From Symbiodinium natans (taxonomy: Eukaryota; Sar; Dinophyceae; Suessiales; Symbiodiniaceae): 19,695 bases of DNA. The notes under the pieces are model-generated. The model ran no database searches. It was not told the DNA's origin and worked only from the letters and a program-made list of their open reading frames with translations. Location: positions 470,497 through 490,191 of the forward strand of contig CAJNDS010002327.1 of assembly GCA_905221605.1 (NCBI GenBank), read 5' to 3'. Both the position numbers and the translations under genes were made by a program. How positions within the stretch are numbered: position 1 is the first letter of the stretch; each line of letters opens with the position of its first letter. Shown here in pieces: positions 7,796-14,847 of the stretch.

Positions 7796-7870
7796 TTCAG
7801 GGTTTAGGGTTTAGGTTTAGGGGTCAAGGGCTTAAAGGCCTCGGGTCAAGATTGCTTTCGGGGTCAAGTG
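7786..7870 (+). repeat. Telomere-like TTTAGGG block
   Basis: TTTTGGGTTTCGGGTTCAGG, GTTTAGGGTTTAGG and TTTAGGGG are followed by looser GGGTCAAG units. Confidence 0.8.
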
Positions 7871-7886
7871 GTGTTCGGGTGGTTGA

Positions 7887-8048
7887 GATCCAGGTCCCGA
7901 CTGCAAGCAAATTGCGGTCTCCCTGCTGGTGAACATCGAGCCAGCCATTAGCGCGCTTGAGGGCGCGCCTCGAATTGAGATTCAGCCTCTAGGCTGCATG
8001 ATGAGATGCAGTCCCAACCCTAAAGGGCCCCAAGGTCCCAAGAAATGA
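7887..8048 (+). CDS. Exon candidate, about 53 codons
   Basis: The frame between TGA 7884-7886 and TGA 8046-8048 reads CKQIAVSLLVNIEPAISALE and then GAPRIEIQPLGCMMRC. This is a convincing hydrophobic helix pair. A possible acceptor (GAGATCCAG) precedes the core. The last residues run into a CCCTAAAGGGCCCC segment and are probably not coding. The island is preceded by a G-rich block and followed by a C-rich one, the reverse of the usual arrangement. Minus-strand frames are also open but shorter. Confidence 0.33.
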   Translation, partial: DPGPDCKQIAVSLLVNIEPAISALEGAPRIEIQPLGCMMRCSPNPKGPQGPKK

Positions 8049-8079
8049 GGTATCTGGGTGTGGTTCTTGCACCCTTATT

Positions 8080-8462
8080 AGAGCGCCCTAAACCCCAAAT
8101 CCCAGAGGCTTCAATGGGTTGGTTCCGCACGAAGAAGCATACTTAAAAGCCTCAAGAATTACCAATATAATTGTTAGGGTTCCTTATTTGAATTATAGTG
8201 CCGCAAAACCCACCCGAAACCCCTGAGTTTGCAACCCCCAAACAGGGCCCGAAAAGAACCCGCCACGCCGAAGACACAACACAAGCTCTCGAATGGAAAG
8301 CCCAGCAGGGACTTTAATCAGTGCCTCAACAGCCCTGAACTAAATAGCTTTAGCGTCGCACTAACATAGCCACAGCAAGCCTTCATAAACCGTTAACCCT
8401 ATACCTTGAGCCCCCGGTATAGCCCAAACCCTAAACCCACAACCCTAGCCCTAAACCCAAAA
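8080..8462 (+). repeat. Discontinuous CCCTAAA-type C-rich stretch
   Basis: CCCTAAACCCC (8087), AAAACCCACCCGAAACCCC (8206) and AACCCTAAACCCACAACCC (about 8427) alternate with unique DNA. The latter includes a motif copy TTAGGGTTCCTTATTTGAATT (8174-8194) and a short frame EDTTQALEWKAQQGL (about 8269-8313) that might be a small exon. Confidence 0.55.
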
Positions 8463-8477
8463 GCTTTCAAGAGCCCC

Positions 8478-8573
8478 AGGATCGAGGCAGCGGAGGCCCT
8501 CCGAGTGCTGGGTCCCCGTCACTCCGAACGCTCGCTGAAGGCACTGGCACCAAGGCGCTCTCAAAACGTTTTG
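8478..8573 (+). CDS. Exon candidate, helical
   Basis: The frame reads EAAEALRVLGPRHSERSLKA followed by LAPRRSQN. It is Leu/Ala/Arg-rich with helix-turn-helix spacing, GC-rich relative to its surroundings. A TTTAGGG-type block (TTGGGCCTAGGGTTTAGGG) starts directly after. The acceptor may be the AG in CTTTCAAGAG or CCCCAGG. It resembles in style the candidates at 11267 and 17992. Family unknown. Confidence 0.4.
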
Positions 8574-8599
8574 GGCCTAGGGTTTAGGGATTTCATATG

Positions 8600-8861
8600 A
8601 AGTAGAGCTTCGATTCGGGAAGTTTTTGGTGAGTCTATGTATATCGGGCTGCTTTAGAAATTGATGAGCATATATTTAGGTCCTACCATGGGGATACTAT
8701 CAGTACATGCCCTACCTTTGCTAGCGTTGTATAGGTACCCTTAGAAGGGTTTTGCGCATTAAGGGGTTCTGATGACAAGTGTTCTGGTGGCTTCAGAAGA
8801 GCTTCGAGACGATTGTCTCTCAGGGGTTTCAACTGGGGACGTTTTGTATTTTCTTATTCAG
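8600..8861. other. No gene seen
   Basis: T/G-rich DNA without telomere-like blocks and without a protein-like frame on either strand. Confidence 0.4.
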
Positions 8862-8910
8862 CTCAAGCGGATCTCTTTTACGAATTTTGAAGAGCCAACC
8901 CAGTCAACAG
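8862..8910 (+). CDS. 49-nt exon candidate with textbook GT-AG borders
   Basis: The acceptor TTTTCTTATTCAG ends at 8861 and the donor CAACAG/GTTAGG starts at 8911. Inside, LKRISFTNFEEPTQST is open. Both splice signals are unusually clean for this window, but the exon is very short. Confidence 0.3.
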
Positions 8911-9387
8911 GTTAGGAGAACGTTTTGGGTTCCCGGAGAGACCCCTTAATTGAGGGTGTAGGGTTTTTGGATGCAATATAACTATACCTTAAGTCGAAAC
9001 GGGATCCTGAATTCTTGAAGTGTGTTCTTAAGCTAAGGTCTGTTGGGGAATGAAGGTCTCTGACTTCCTTGCTGAGCTTTATACCCAGCAATTTTAAGAA
9101 AGCCTCCACTCCTTAAACCCCAGCCCTTCAAATCGTAGATCGAAATTGCCGTAAACCGCCGACGCAAGCGCCTTCCAACCCTCAACGCCAAACCGCCACC
9201 TGGACACCAAACATATCCAGAAGGATGGCCTTTGAAACTGTGACTATTTGACTCGGTTTTGGGATAGTTGGATCCTTTATGCGAGGACCCCGAAGCAAGT
9301 CCCAAACCCCAAGCGCTAAATAAACCCTAAACCCCGAAACCCAAACCACAAATTATCTGATTCTCAGGCTGGTTTCACATTCTGCAG
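8911..9387. other. No gene seen; C-rich telomere-like segments
   Basis: Variants such as CCTTAAACCCC (9112) and ATAAACCCTAAACCCCGAAA (about 9320) lie at 9112-9130 and 9300-9352. Two minus-strand frames (8912-9109 and 9033-9305) overlap each other and look like compositional by-products. Confidence 0.4.
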
Positions 9388-9453
9388 ACCTTCGAAAAGC
9401 TGTGCTTAGCGCCATCCAGAACGGGTGGAGCTCAGATGACGAGGAATGTGCCT
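9388..9453 (+). CDS. Exon candidate with strong acceptor and GT donor
   Basis: The acceptor GGTTTCACATTCTGCAG ends at 9387 and the donor GTTTAG begins at 9454. The better frame reads LRKAVLSAIQNGWSSDDEEC, a helix followed by an acidic tail. The donor lies inside a TTTAGGG heptamer, so the telomere-like block would start at the first base of the intron. Confidence 0.4.
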
Positions 9454-9603
9454 CGGTTTAGGGTTTCTGTGTTTTGTGCTGTGTGCGCGTTGGTGTTGGG
9501 GAGGCGGGGGGTGGCGAAGGTTTGAAAGGCTCACTATAGGACACTCCCTTTCTATTATGTTTTCCCCCCGCGGTGGCCGGAAACTTAGTCCTGCCATCGT
9601 CTC

Positions 9604-9780
9604 ACCCGAAAAGGGTTGCAAAGAGCCCCGTACAGAACTGCCCATCGTGCACGTAGTCTCCCTGAACTTATTTATCCATACCATACGCATCCTCCGACTT
9701 TCATGTTTTCCCGCACGCTAGTCCCACTGAAAAGGCTGCTGACGAGCGGTCTCACCTGTGGGCGCGCTCAACGCTGCAGA
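9604..9780 (+). CDS. Weak coding island
   Basis: One plus frame gives EPRTELPIVHVVSLNLFIHT (about 9629-9688). A second, shifted frame gives SPTEKAADERSHLWARSTLQ (about 9721-9780). Each is protein-like, but they do not share a frame and no clear splice sites separate them. The minus strand is also open (9406-9690). Confidence 0.22.
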
Positions 9781-9832
9781 GAGAGAAAAAGAGAGGGGGG
9801 ACCCCCCGGGGTTCCCCAAGCCCTGTAGAAGA

Positions 9833-9871
<39 letters not shown>

Positions 9872-9886
9872 GAGAGAGAGAGAGCA
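9833..9886 (+). repeat. (GACA)n tetranucleotide array followed by (GA)n
   Basis: About nine perfect GACA units pass directly into about eight GA dinucleotides. Confidence 0.95.
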
Positions 9887-9894
9887 CCCAGTAA

Positions 9895-10150
9895 GTCCTA
9901 AACCCTAATTTGAGGCTCAAGCCTCAAATTAAACCCTAAAGCCCCAATGCCCTAAACCCTAGACCCAGAGTCTAGGGTTTGAGGAGTGAAGGACGCCGAG
10001 GGGTTTCCGGCATAAACTCGATGGACCAAAGGAGTTCGGGTAGGATATTCCCGGTTTAGCGGTTAGGGTTTCGGGGTTCCGGGTTTAGGGCTTCGGGTTT
10101 AGGGTTTAGGGGTTTCGGGTTTCGGGTTTAGGGCTCAGGGTGGGTGGTTT
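9895..10150. repeat. Largest convergent telomere-like pair, with a perfect palindrome
   Basis: C-rich heptamers (CCTAAACCC, AAACCCTAAAGCCC, CCCTAAACCCTAGACCC) end at about 9965 and G-rich ones (TCTAGGGTTTGAGG, then long runs of GGGTTTAGGG, GGGTTTCGGG) run to about 10150. A perfect 26-base palindrome (12-base arms, two-base centre, 9906-9931) sits in the C-rich half. No exon-like frame lies between. Confidence 0.8.
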
Positions 10151-10173
10151 CAGAAAATAAGGGACCTCTACAT

Positions 10174-10213
10174 TATATATATATATATATATTATATATC
10201 TATCTATCTATCT
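10174..10213. repeat. TA and ATCT microsatellites
   Basis: A TA run of about ten units is followed by four to five ATCT units. A short hairpin GAGGGTC/GACCCTC follows at about 10214-10229. Confidence 0.9.
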
Positions 10214-10274
10214 GAGGGTCCCGACCCTCCGTAGCTCGAATCACTTTGCCCGCAGACCTCCGAACTGTTCTCAT

Positions 10275-10535
10275 ACCGTTGGGTTTAGGGCTTAAGGGTT
10301 TAGAGTTTGTGGTCGTATTTAGGCTGTAGGTTTTAATTTTATTTTGGATTTAACGTTTCAGGGTTTAGGGCTTATGGGGTTTGGTGTTTGGCTTATGTTT
10401 GGAGTTCTAATAACTAGTACAAGATCTCCTTCTTCTACACCCTACGACCTAAACCCAAATCCTAAACCCTTCTGAACCGTAGCTTTGTGTCTCCAAATGT
10501 ATAAACGCCAAACCCTAACCTTCCCTCTCAAAATC
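10275..10535. repeat. TTTAGGG block followed by CCCTAAA block
   Basis: G-rich units (GGGTTTAGGGCTTAAGGG, CAGGGTTTAGGG, ATGGGGTTTGG) to about 10400 are followed by C-rich units (CCTAAACCCAAATCCTAAA, CAAACCCTAACC) up to about 10530. The order G then C is what I propose marks intron ends. Confidence 0.7.
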
Positions 10536-10539
10536 TTAA

Positions 10540-10626
10540 AGCCATCCGTTCCACTCTTAGCTGTGGCCCAGGTGCGGTTGTGCTTGTCAACGGCTTGCCG
10601 GATTTCTCGACCGGAGTCTTTTCATG
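10540..10626 (+). CDS. Exon candidate between C-rich and G-rich blocks
   Basis: Two plus frames are open. One reads STLSCGPGAVVLVNGLPDFS up to TGA. The other reads PLLAVAQVRLCLSTACRISR and stays open to about 10710. The island is GC-rich and is followed by GGGGTTCGGTGTAGTGTAGG. The reading frame cannot be fixed without a transcript. Confidence 0.33.
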
Positions 10627-10757
10627 ATGCTACAGCTCTTGGGGTTCGGTGTAGTGTAGGGGTTAGATACCAGTGGGGTAGGTTCAGGATTTTTAGTTTG
10701 CTGAAGACGTAGTGTGGCTCCGGGTCATCTTGAACTCAAATTCGTTGTTCTTTCTAG

Positions 10758-11025
10758 GCTCCTTGCCGAATTCCAAGAAGCCACGGCACCCAGAACCAGC
10801 ACGTGGACCCAGCTCGAAAGGACAAGAACAGCAGCAGCAACAACAGCAACAGCTACTACCGCGACGACGACTACTGCCACGAATACGATTACTACGACTC
10901 TGACTCCAACGACGACTACTACTAGTACTAGTACAAGTATTGGTACTAGTGCTTGTCCTGGTACAACTACTACCATCACGATCTACAGCACAAGCGCGAT
11001 GCTTCGTCGATACACACCACGATGA
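10758..11025 (+). CDS. Exon candidate running into a Thr-rich ACN triplet tract
   Basis: A strong acceptor TTGTTCTTTCTAG ends at 10757. The frame opens LLAEFQEATAPRTSTWTQLE and continues into a Thr/Ala-rich tract encoded by ACN and GCN triplets (about 10826-10980), ending at TGA 11023-11025. The first 25-30 residues look like coding sequence. The rest is a decaying triplet microsatellite and may be intronic. The minus strand over the tract is also open (Val-rich). Confidence 0.33.
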
Positions 11026-11071
11026 TCATAAAACTTCTGCTCGTAGACCTCTATTCCTCTATTCGCCGAAA

Positions 11072-11140
11072 GCTTTATGGACAGTTTTTTGGTATTTAAA
11101 GTGCTACGTCGGGTTCCAGGAAAAGCAGTCAGAATTAGAG
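11072..11140 (+). CDS. Weak exon candidate
   Basis: The frame reads ALWTVFWYLKCYVGFQEKQS and ELEL. It is aromatic-rich and plausible, without clear splice sites. It is followed by the hairpin motif at 11140. Confidence 0.2.
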
Positions 11141-11225
11141 CTGGGTTCCTTAGTAGAATCATCGCAACCCCGAACCCTGCAACCCCAAACAACCCGGCTC
11201 TAAATGTTAATCAAGGCCCCTAAGT
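11140..11225. repeat. Diverged hairpin copy of the CTATAGGGGCCTTAA family
   Basis: GGGTTCCTTAGTAGAATCAT on the left and AATGTTAATCAAGGCCCCTA on the right pair imperfectly around a C-rich CCCCGAACCC core. Layout matches the 7380-7483 copy. Confidence 0.5.
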
Positions 11226-11266
11226 ACCCTCAACCCTAAACCCCTAGTGTATCCTAGCTGCAGCTA

Positions 11267-11374
11267 AGGAGTTGAAGCTCCGCTGGAAGAGGCTTTGGAG
11301 GCCCTCATGCATTTCAATCCCAGCCATCCCGAAGTGGTGGAGCGCCGCTTTGCGGACAATGGTTCAAGGATAAG
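11267..11374 (+). CDS. Exon candidate, clear helical repeat unit
   Basis: A frame starting after GCAGCTAAG reads APLEEALEALMHFNPSHPEV and VERRFADNGSRI. Two amphipathic helices are joined by a Pro/Ser/His turn, strongly reminiscent of ARM/HEAT-type repeats. A donor AAG/GTATCAG follows the frame, and TTTAGGTTTTGGG starts about 20 bases later. A C-rich block (11160-11250) precedes it. It shares its LEALM core with KALM at 17992. Protein family not identified. Confidence 0.42.
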
Positions 11375-11469
11375 GTATCAGGAACTTTCAGTTTAGGTTT
11401 TGGGTTCTTTTTTCCTTCGCATTTTCGGCTGCTGAGGGTGCCCCTTTTTGGCTGACTCACGGAGGCCAG

Positions 11470-11560
11470 AGTCCAACTTCACTGGAACATGGTACACCGG
11501 AATGTACACCCTGACGAGCATACCCCTGTCCTGTACAACAGTCGAATCAATATAGTTAGT
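11470..11560 (+). CDS. Exon candidate of uncertain frame
   Basis: After the acceptor GGAGGCCAG, one frame reads SNFTGTWYTGMYTLTSIPLS and stops at TAG. Another reads VQLHWNMVHRNVHPDEHTPV and stays open longer. Both are protein-like. The choice needs RNA evidence. Confidence 0.27.
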
Positions 11561-11592
11561 ATAACACGTTTAATTAGTGAGAGGATCGCACT

Positions 11593-11731
11593 GGGGATCC
11601 TCCATTAAATCCTTTCACGATCTTCTGGGCATTGAAGGCATAGTGGGAGGCCTCAATGTGGGCAAAGACGCTCAGCAGTTGGCCCCTTAGCGGCACGAGC
11701 ACTATGCGGCACGGCATGGCGGGCATGGGTC
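11593..11731 (-). CDS. Minus-strand exon candidate, high coding character
   Basis: On the minus strand the acceptor AATGAAATTTTAG leads into a frame reading MPAMPCRIVLVPLRGQLLSV, FAHIEASHYAFNAQKIVKGF and NGG. Third codon positions are strongly G/C, and the plus strand has stops, so the strand call is better supported than for most candidates. The frame remains open from 11798 to 11574. The product mixes a hydrophobic strand-like part and a helix. I do not recognise the domain. It implies a second gene on the opposite strand, or a displaced exon. Confidence 0.45.
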
Positions 11732-11883
11732 CTAAAATTTCATTCCCTAGGGTTGAATCCTGACAGTACAATATCGAAGCCTGACGAAGTCTCATCATCG
11801 CTGCTCTGACTTGGGCAATTGTGCTTTAATGCATCCTAAAACTCTGTTCTAGTTCTTGAGATTTCTTGAGGCCCCCAAAGTAA

Positions 11884-12018
11884 GGGACCCTGCATTGCAC
11901 ATCGTCATGTTCCAGAGTTTTACGCGAGAACCCGATGCCGTACGCTAGCAAGAAGATCTCGGGGATGCTTAGCTGCTGGGATGAGTTGACGAACAGTCGT
12001 TACACTGTGTTACGTAAC
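11884..12018 (+). CDS. Exon candidate with GT donor
   Basis: The frame follows TAA 11881-11883 and reads VLRENPMPYASKKISGMLSC, WDELTNSRYTVLRN, with a possible donor GTGAAG at 12019. An in-frame TAA ends it at 12030 if unspliced. A diverged 3'-type motif (TTGAGGCCCCCAAAGTAAG) lies immediately before, as with other exon candidates. No family recognised. Confidence 0.38.
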
Positions 12019-12100
12019 GTGAAGCCCTAAGTCATTCGGTGTTGCCAGCTTTGCCCTACGCCCCATGCCTTAATTTCTACCTCAAGCCCTAAGCCCCAAG
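12010..12100 (+). repeat. Telomere-like CCCTAAG/CCCTAAA variants
   Basis: GAAGCCCTAAG, TTTGCCCTACGCCCC and AAGCCCTAAGCCCC precede the next exon candidate. Confidence 0.55.
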
Positions 12101-12250
12101 TGAAAAAGTCTGCAAGGTCAGCCTTGCCTATTTCGATCGCGTGGCAGTCAGTGCAGACGCGGAGTCATTGGTCGCTGGCACTTTGCAGCACATGTTCCAA
12201 GAAGGCCGCGACAGCATGCCATCCACTCATAAGGCGGGGCTGCACCCAAG
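12101..12250 (+). CDS. Exon candidate, about 50 aa
   Basis: Acceptor-like CTAAGCCCCAAG is followed by a frame reading EKVCKVSLAYFDRVAVSADA, ESLVAGTLQHMFQEGRDSMP and STHKAGLHPR. GC-rich, with a clear helix (SLVAGTLQHMF) and good third-position bias. The frame runs on to TAA 12267 but the last part is a T-run. It is one of the most protein-like islands here. No family could be assigned. Confidence 0.42.
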
Positions 12251-12289
12251 ATTTTTTTTGACAACTTAAACCCTAAAGCCCAGTTTAGT

Positions 12290-12372
12290 TCTGGAGCCAT
12301 TGTTTTGTGTGGCCTTCAGGGTATAGGATGCTTCAGGATTTGAGGCTCTCGGTTTTGAGTCTAGGGTGTTTA
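12290..12372 (+). repeat. Loose TTTAGGG-type G-rich block
   Basis: TTTAGTTCTGG, CTTCAGGGTATAGG, CTTCAGGATTTGAGG and GAGTCTAGGGTG follow the preceding exon candidate. Confidence 0.45.
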
Positions 12373-12383
12373 TGCTACAACAG

Positions 12384-12468
12384 CTGAGCACATGTTGGAC
12401 AAGTTCAACTGCAGCTACCTGAGTGCTCTTGTGTGCTGCTTTGTGGAAGGCAAGAAGAATCCCGGGTC
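12384..12468 (+). CDS. Exon candidate with good acceptor
   Basis: After TTTATGCTACAACAG the frame reads EHMLDKFNCSYLSALVCCFV and EGKKNPG up to TGA. It is a hydrophobic, Cys-rich helix. A second tiny candidate (EWNHSQTALCERD, 12497-12538) follows behind the acceptor CGTAACTTACAG. The 28-base gap between them would be an unusually short intron, so at most one of the two pairings is likely. Confidence 0.33.
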
Positions 12469-12719
12469 CTGAAGAGCTTGTTGTCGTAACTTACAGGAAT
12501 GGAACCACTCACAAACAGCCCTCTGCGAACGGGATACTGTTGGGTGTTGTTGATAATGCGGTTTATCGTTGAAATGGTTTACATCATTCAGATGCGTTGT
12601 TGGCTGCATGGAGCGTCTTGCATTGTTTACGTTTGGGGCTTAGGGCAGCCTAGCAGACTGTCGGAAGATTGAAGTTAATTGTAGAGATCCGACTCTCAGA
12701 TTGAAAAACGGGCATCGTG

Positions 12720-12995
12720 TCCCTAAACCCGAAACCCTAAACCCTAATTAAACCGTGCGGGTGTGCCGAAGCATCCCTGCACACCCTGAACACGAAGCCC
12801 GAGTCACTCTGGCCCTAAGCCATCCCCGAACCGAAACCTGGCTGAACCGCGAACCCGAAACATCGCTGAACCTTGCACCAACTGATTGAGCTTTCAATCC
12901 TAAAACCTACATGCTAAGCCTCAACCCCAAACCTCAACACCCGAAACCCACGAAGACCCTGACATCAGCCCTGATAACATCCGTACAAAACCCTA
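12720..12995 (+). repeat. Long CCCTAAA-type C-rich block
   Basis: CCCTAAACCCGAAACCCTAA opens it, followed by AACCGAAACC, CGCGAACCCGAAAC and CTCAACCCCAAACCTCAA variants. It ends in AAAACCCTAG, which doubles as the splice acceptor of the next candidate. Confidence 0.75.
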
Positions 12996-12996
12996 G

Positions 12997-13092
12997 GTGA
13001 TTCTCCGCGCCCTGGAAGTCGTAGCAAGCCGTTCCTACGACGGGGTACGTTTGGGGCTGCTGAAGCATCTGATTCCCACGAGGCGCCTCCAT
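12997..13092 (+). CDS. Exon candidate whose acceptor is the telomere-like repeat itself
   Basis: AAAACCCTAG ends at 12996. The frame reads VILRALEVVASRSYDGVRLG and LLKHLIPTRRLH, again a two-helix alpha-solenoid style unit. GGGTTTAACATAGGGGCCTTG, combining a G-rich heptamer and the 5'-type motif, follows without a gap. The frame stays open to 13197, but the later part is the repeat. Confidence 0.42.
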
Positions 13093-13099
13093 GGGTTTA

Positions 13100-13160
13100 A
13101 CATAGGGGCCTTGACAACTAGAATGGGGTTCCTTTACGGGTTTCGTTTAAAGGAACCTAC
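13100..13160. repeat. 5'-type motif plus 9-bp hairpin
   Basis: CATAGGGGCCTTGACAACTA is followed by GGTTCCTTT (13127-13135) and its exact complement AAAGGAACC (13149-13157). It sits where the intron after the 12997 candidate should begin. Confidence 0.55.
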
Positions 13161-13314
13161 ACGGGTACTACAAGGGTTCTGTAATATACAGGCTTGAATG
13201 ACATGAAGAGTGTTTCGGGATACTGTATAGCGTTGTTGGGGTCAAGCGCCGCAAGGAATAGCGTTGGCGTCCCTGACTTCTGTACTGTGTGTTTTCCTTG
13301 GTGGGCTTGAAGGT

Positions 13315-13440
13315 CAACCCTAAACCCTAAACGCCTAAACCCTAAACCCTTAACCTCATACCCTAAACTGTTACATATAGGGCTTTGGACAACCCGCAAA
13401 GTTGAGAGTTTCAGGGTTCGAACTGAGGGCTCAGGGCCCC
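13315..13440. repeat. C-rich block followed by a short G-rich block
   Basis: AACCCTAAACCCTAAACGCC and repeats to 13373 are followed about 30 bases later by TTTCAGGGTTCG, GAGGGCTCAGGGCC. The spacer is too short to judge as an exon. Confidence 0.7.
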
Positions 13441-13599
13441 GTAAGCCCTAGACCCGAAGCGTCTAGCGTTCAGAATGAATCAGGGCTTGTGGTCTGGGGA
13501 AGATCCTTACTCTGTACTTATGGTTTTTGATTGCAGTTTAGACTTTAAGACAAAGTGTTAAAATTGAAAACGTTTTGGGGTCTCTGCGTCACTAGGTAA

Positions 13600-13715
13600 A
13601 AAGGTTCTGGGTTTAGGGAACATTCTAGGGGGTTTAGGAAGACTCAGTGTTCAAGGCAAAAGGTTTAGGATCTGCTTCGCTTGGGGATTAGGACGTAGGG
13701 TTTAGGTTTCTGGAA
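13600..13715 (+). repeat. TTTAGGG-type G-rich block
   Basis: GGGTTTAGGGAACATTCTAG, GGGTTTAGGAAG, AAAGGTTTAGG and GTAGGGTTTAGG. Unique A/T-rich DNA without a gene lies between 13440 and 13590. Confidence 0.65.
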
Positions 13716-13734
13716 GCCTACTTGGCTGGAGGAG

Positions 13735-13856
13735 CAGGGGGCGTAGTAGTACCTGCAGGGCGGATTTCAAATACCCAAGCAGGGACACGGTTGCGGACTT
13801 CCTTGCAGTGCCCCTCTCTTTTCTGGGTTTCGGGGGGGCGTAACTACACCCCAAAT
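13735..13856. other. Coding-like island, strand undecided
   Basis: On the plus strand one frame reads ADFKYPSRDTVADFLAVPLS. On the minus strand the 13702-13887 frame reads SATVSLLGYLKSALQVLLRP with a donor-like CTGCAG/GTACTA in the middle. Both are protein-like, at most one is real. Confidence 0.3.
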
Positions 13857-14048
13857 TCATTGTCAAGGGCGACGTTGGCTCATCCATAATCGGTTTTAAG
13901 TATACTTGCAGCTTCCAGCAGCAAGGATCATCATCAAAGGTCCCTCTAGGCCTTTAGACAAGATGTTGAGAACACTCCCGAGCCCTTCTAACACCAACAA
14001 ACAATTCTCTAAAGCCAGTTAAGAATCCTCGCTTGGTCTGTTTTCAAG

Positions 14049-14145
14049 GATCTTTACGACAACCCTCCCAGGCCAGTCTGGATGCAGTTGCTTGCAGCTG
14101 AGTTGGCTGCCAAGCTTCTACGACAGGAGGACTCGTCACAGATCT
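14049..14145 (+). CDS. Exon candidate, Leu/Ala-rich helix
   Basis: Acceptor TTGGTCTGTTTTCAAG ends at 14048. The frame reads DLYDNPPRPVWMQLLAAELA and AKLLRQEDSSQI, then GTTAAG (a donor) at 14146. The helix AAELAAKLLRQE is of the same style as AAEALVRKLAEGE at 17992. An apparent 64-base GT-AG intron (14146-14209) would join it to the next candidate, but the join creates an in-frame TAA, so the two probably do not belong together as drawn. Confidence 0.38.
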
Positions 14146-14209
14146 GTTAAGGGCTGGAAGCCTGAATGTAGAAGTTTGAATAATTGGTTGCCTCTTACAA
14201 TTTCCCCAG

Positions 14210-14340
14210 AAAGTATACGCTCCAGACAGCCGTGGTCCTATGCTGGAGACCCCTTTGCTTCTGCCTTTGTGCCTCGCGTCCACAATTCAGGGTCTCCAGT
14301 AGAAGTCGCCTTTATTGGGCGGGGGAACTCCCGAATGGAC
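14210..14340 (+). CDS. Exon candidate with a faint GTPase-like GxGN motif
   Basis: The very good acceptor TTACAATTTCCCCAG ends at 14209. One frame reads SYAGDPFASAFVPRVHNSGS and PVEVAFIGRGNSRMD before TGA. The segment PVEVAFIGRGN resembles the start of the P-loop region of EngB/YihA-type GTPases (family pattern PEVAFIGRSNVGKS), with the GKS part absent and expected in a following exon. This is a motif-level resemblance only. A second plus frame (14184-14573) and a minus frame (14044-14283) are also open. Confidence 0.32.
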
Positions 14341-14344
14341 TGAG

Positions 14345-14690
14345 CTCTTGGGATTTTTCATGGCACAGTGTAGCGCTTGTTTTGGGGTGTCTTGGGTCAA
14401 TCCTTCTTACGTTTTGCCGGAAACACGAACCAAACCCAAAAAGCCTAGACAAGAAAGCAGTACACTCCCCAAATGTACCGACACCCGTCCCTTGCGGTAA
14501 TCGTCTGGTACAACTAAAGCCTCCAGGGTCCATGTCACCAAAAAAAGCGATAATACTAACTGTAATAACATAGTCATCATTATTATAATGGGGCTTTATT
14601 GTGTTATACTCTACTCTGATCGGCCTTCGGCGCCTGATTCCCCACTTGGACCCTTGCTGTATGGGATTTATCCATATGGACCTGGATGAG
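14345..14690. other. No convincing gene
   Basis: The minus frame 14312-14737 (141 codons) and the plus frame 14184-14573 overlap over low-complexity AT-rich DNA near 14540-14600. Neither product has a recognisable domain or clean splice sites. A short plus frame at about 14605-14685 is open but featureless. Confidence 0.35.
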
Positions 14691-14755
14691 AAGAGGATGT
14701 GGATGTCGTGGCGGCCATGCGGAAGTGCGCGGAGCACTTGGAGGGCGAGGAGCAG
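14691..14755 (+). CDS. Short helical exon candidate
   Basis: After ACCTGGATGAG the frame reads DVDVVAAMRKCAEHLEGEEQ and ends at GGTTCAGGGC, a G-rich heptamer variant. Strong G/C third-position bias and a clean amphipathic helix. The other two plus frames are less protein-like. Confidence 0.37.
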
Positions 14756-14808
14756 GGTTCAGGGCAATACTGCAGAAAAGACATAAACCTGGGAGGCTTC
14801 GCAGTGTC

Positions 14809-14847
14809 TTAAACCCTAAACCCCAAACCCCTAAACCCTAACCCTCC
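14809..14847 (+). repeat. Near-perfect CCCTAAA tandem
   Basis: TTAAACCCTAAACCCCAAAC continues with CCCTAAACCCTAACCCTCCC, one of the least degenerate telomere-like runs. The 5'-type motif GTAGGGGTTCCTAATAGTCT lies at about 14895-14914. Confidence 0.85.

Noticed and set aside
9833-9886. CRISPR-like or tandem-gene array
   Set aside because: It is a plain GACA/GA microsatellite with no spacers.
13157-13399. Minus-strand 80-codon ORF (contains SGTPTLFLAALDPNNAIQYP)
   Set aside because: Part is protein-like, but the plus strand (GYCIALLGSSAARNSVGVPD) is equally open and neither has clear splice sites. Half of the frame is CCCTAAA repeat.
13376-13436. tRNA gene suggested by GGTTCGAAC
   Set aside because: The T-loop-like string has no matching A box, acceptor stem or anticodon arm upstream.
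14146-14209. 64-base GT-AG intron joining the 14049 and 14210 candidates
   Set aside because: Joining at these sites creates an in-frame TAA, so the pair was left unjoined.
14312-14737. 141-codon minus-strand ORF
   Set aside because: It crosses AT-rich simple sequence, lacks a recognisable domain and overlaps better supported plus-strand candidates with good splice sites.
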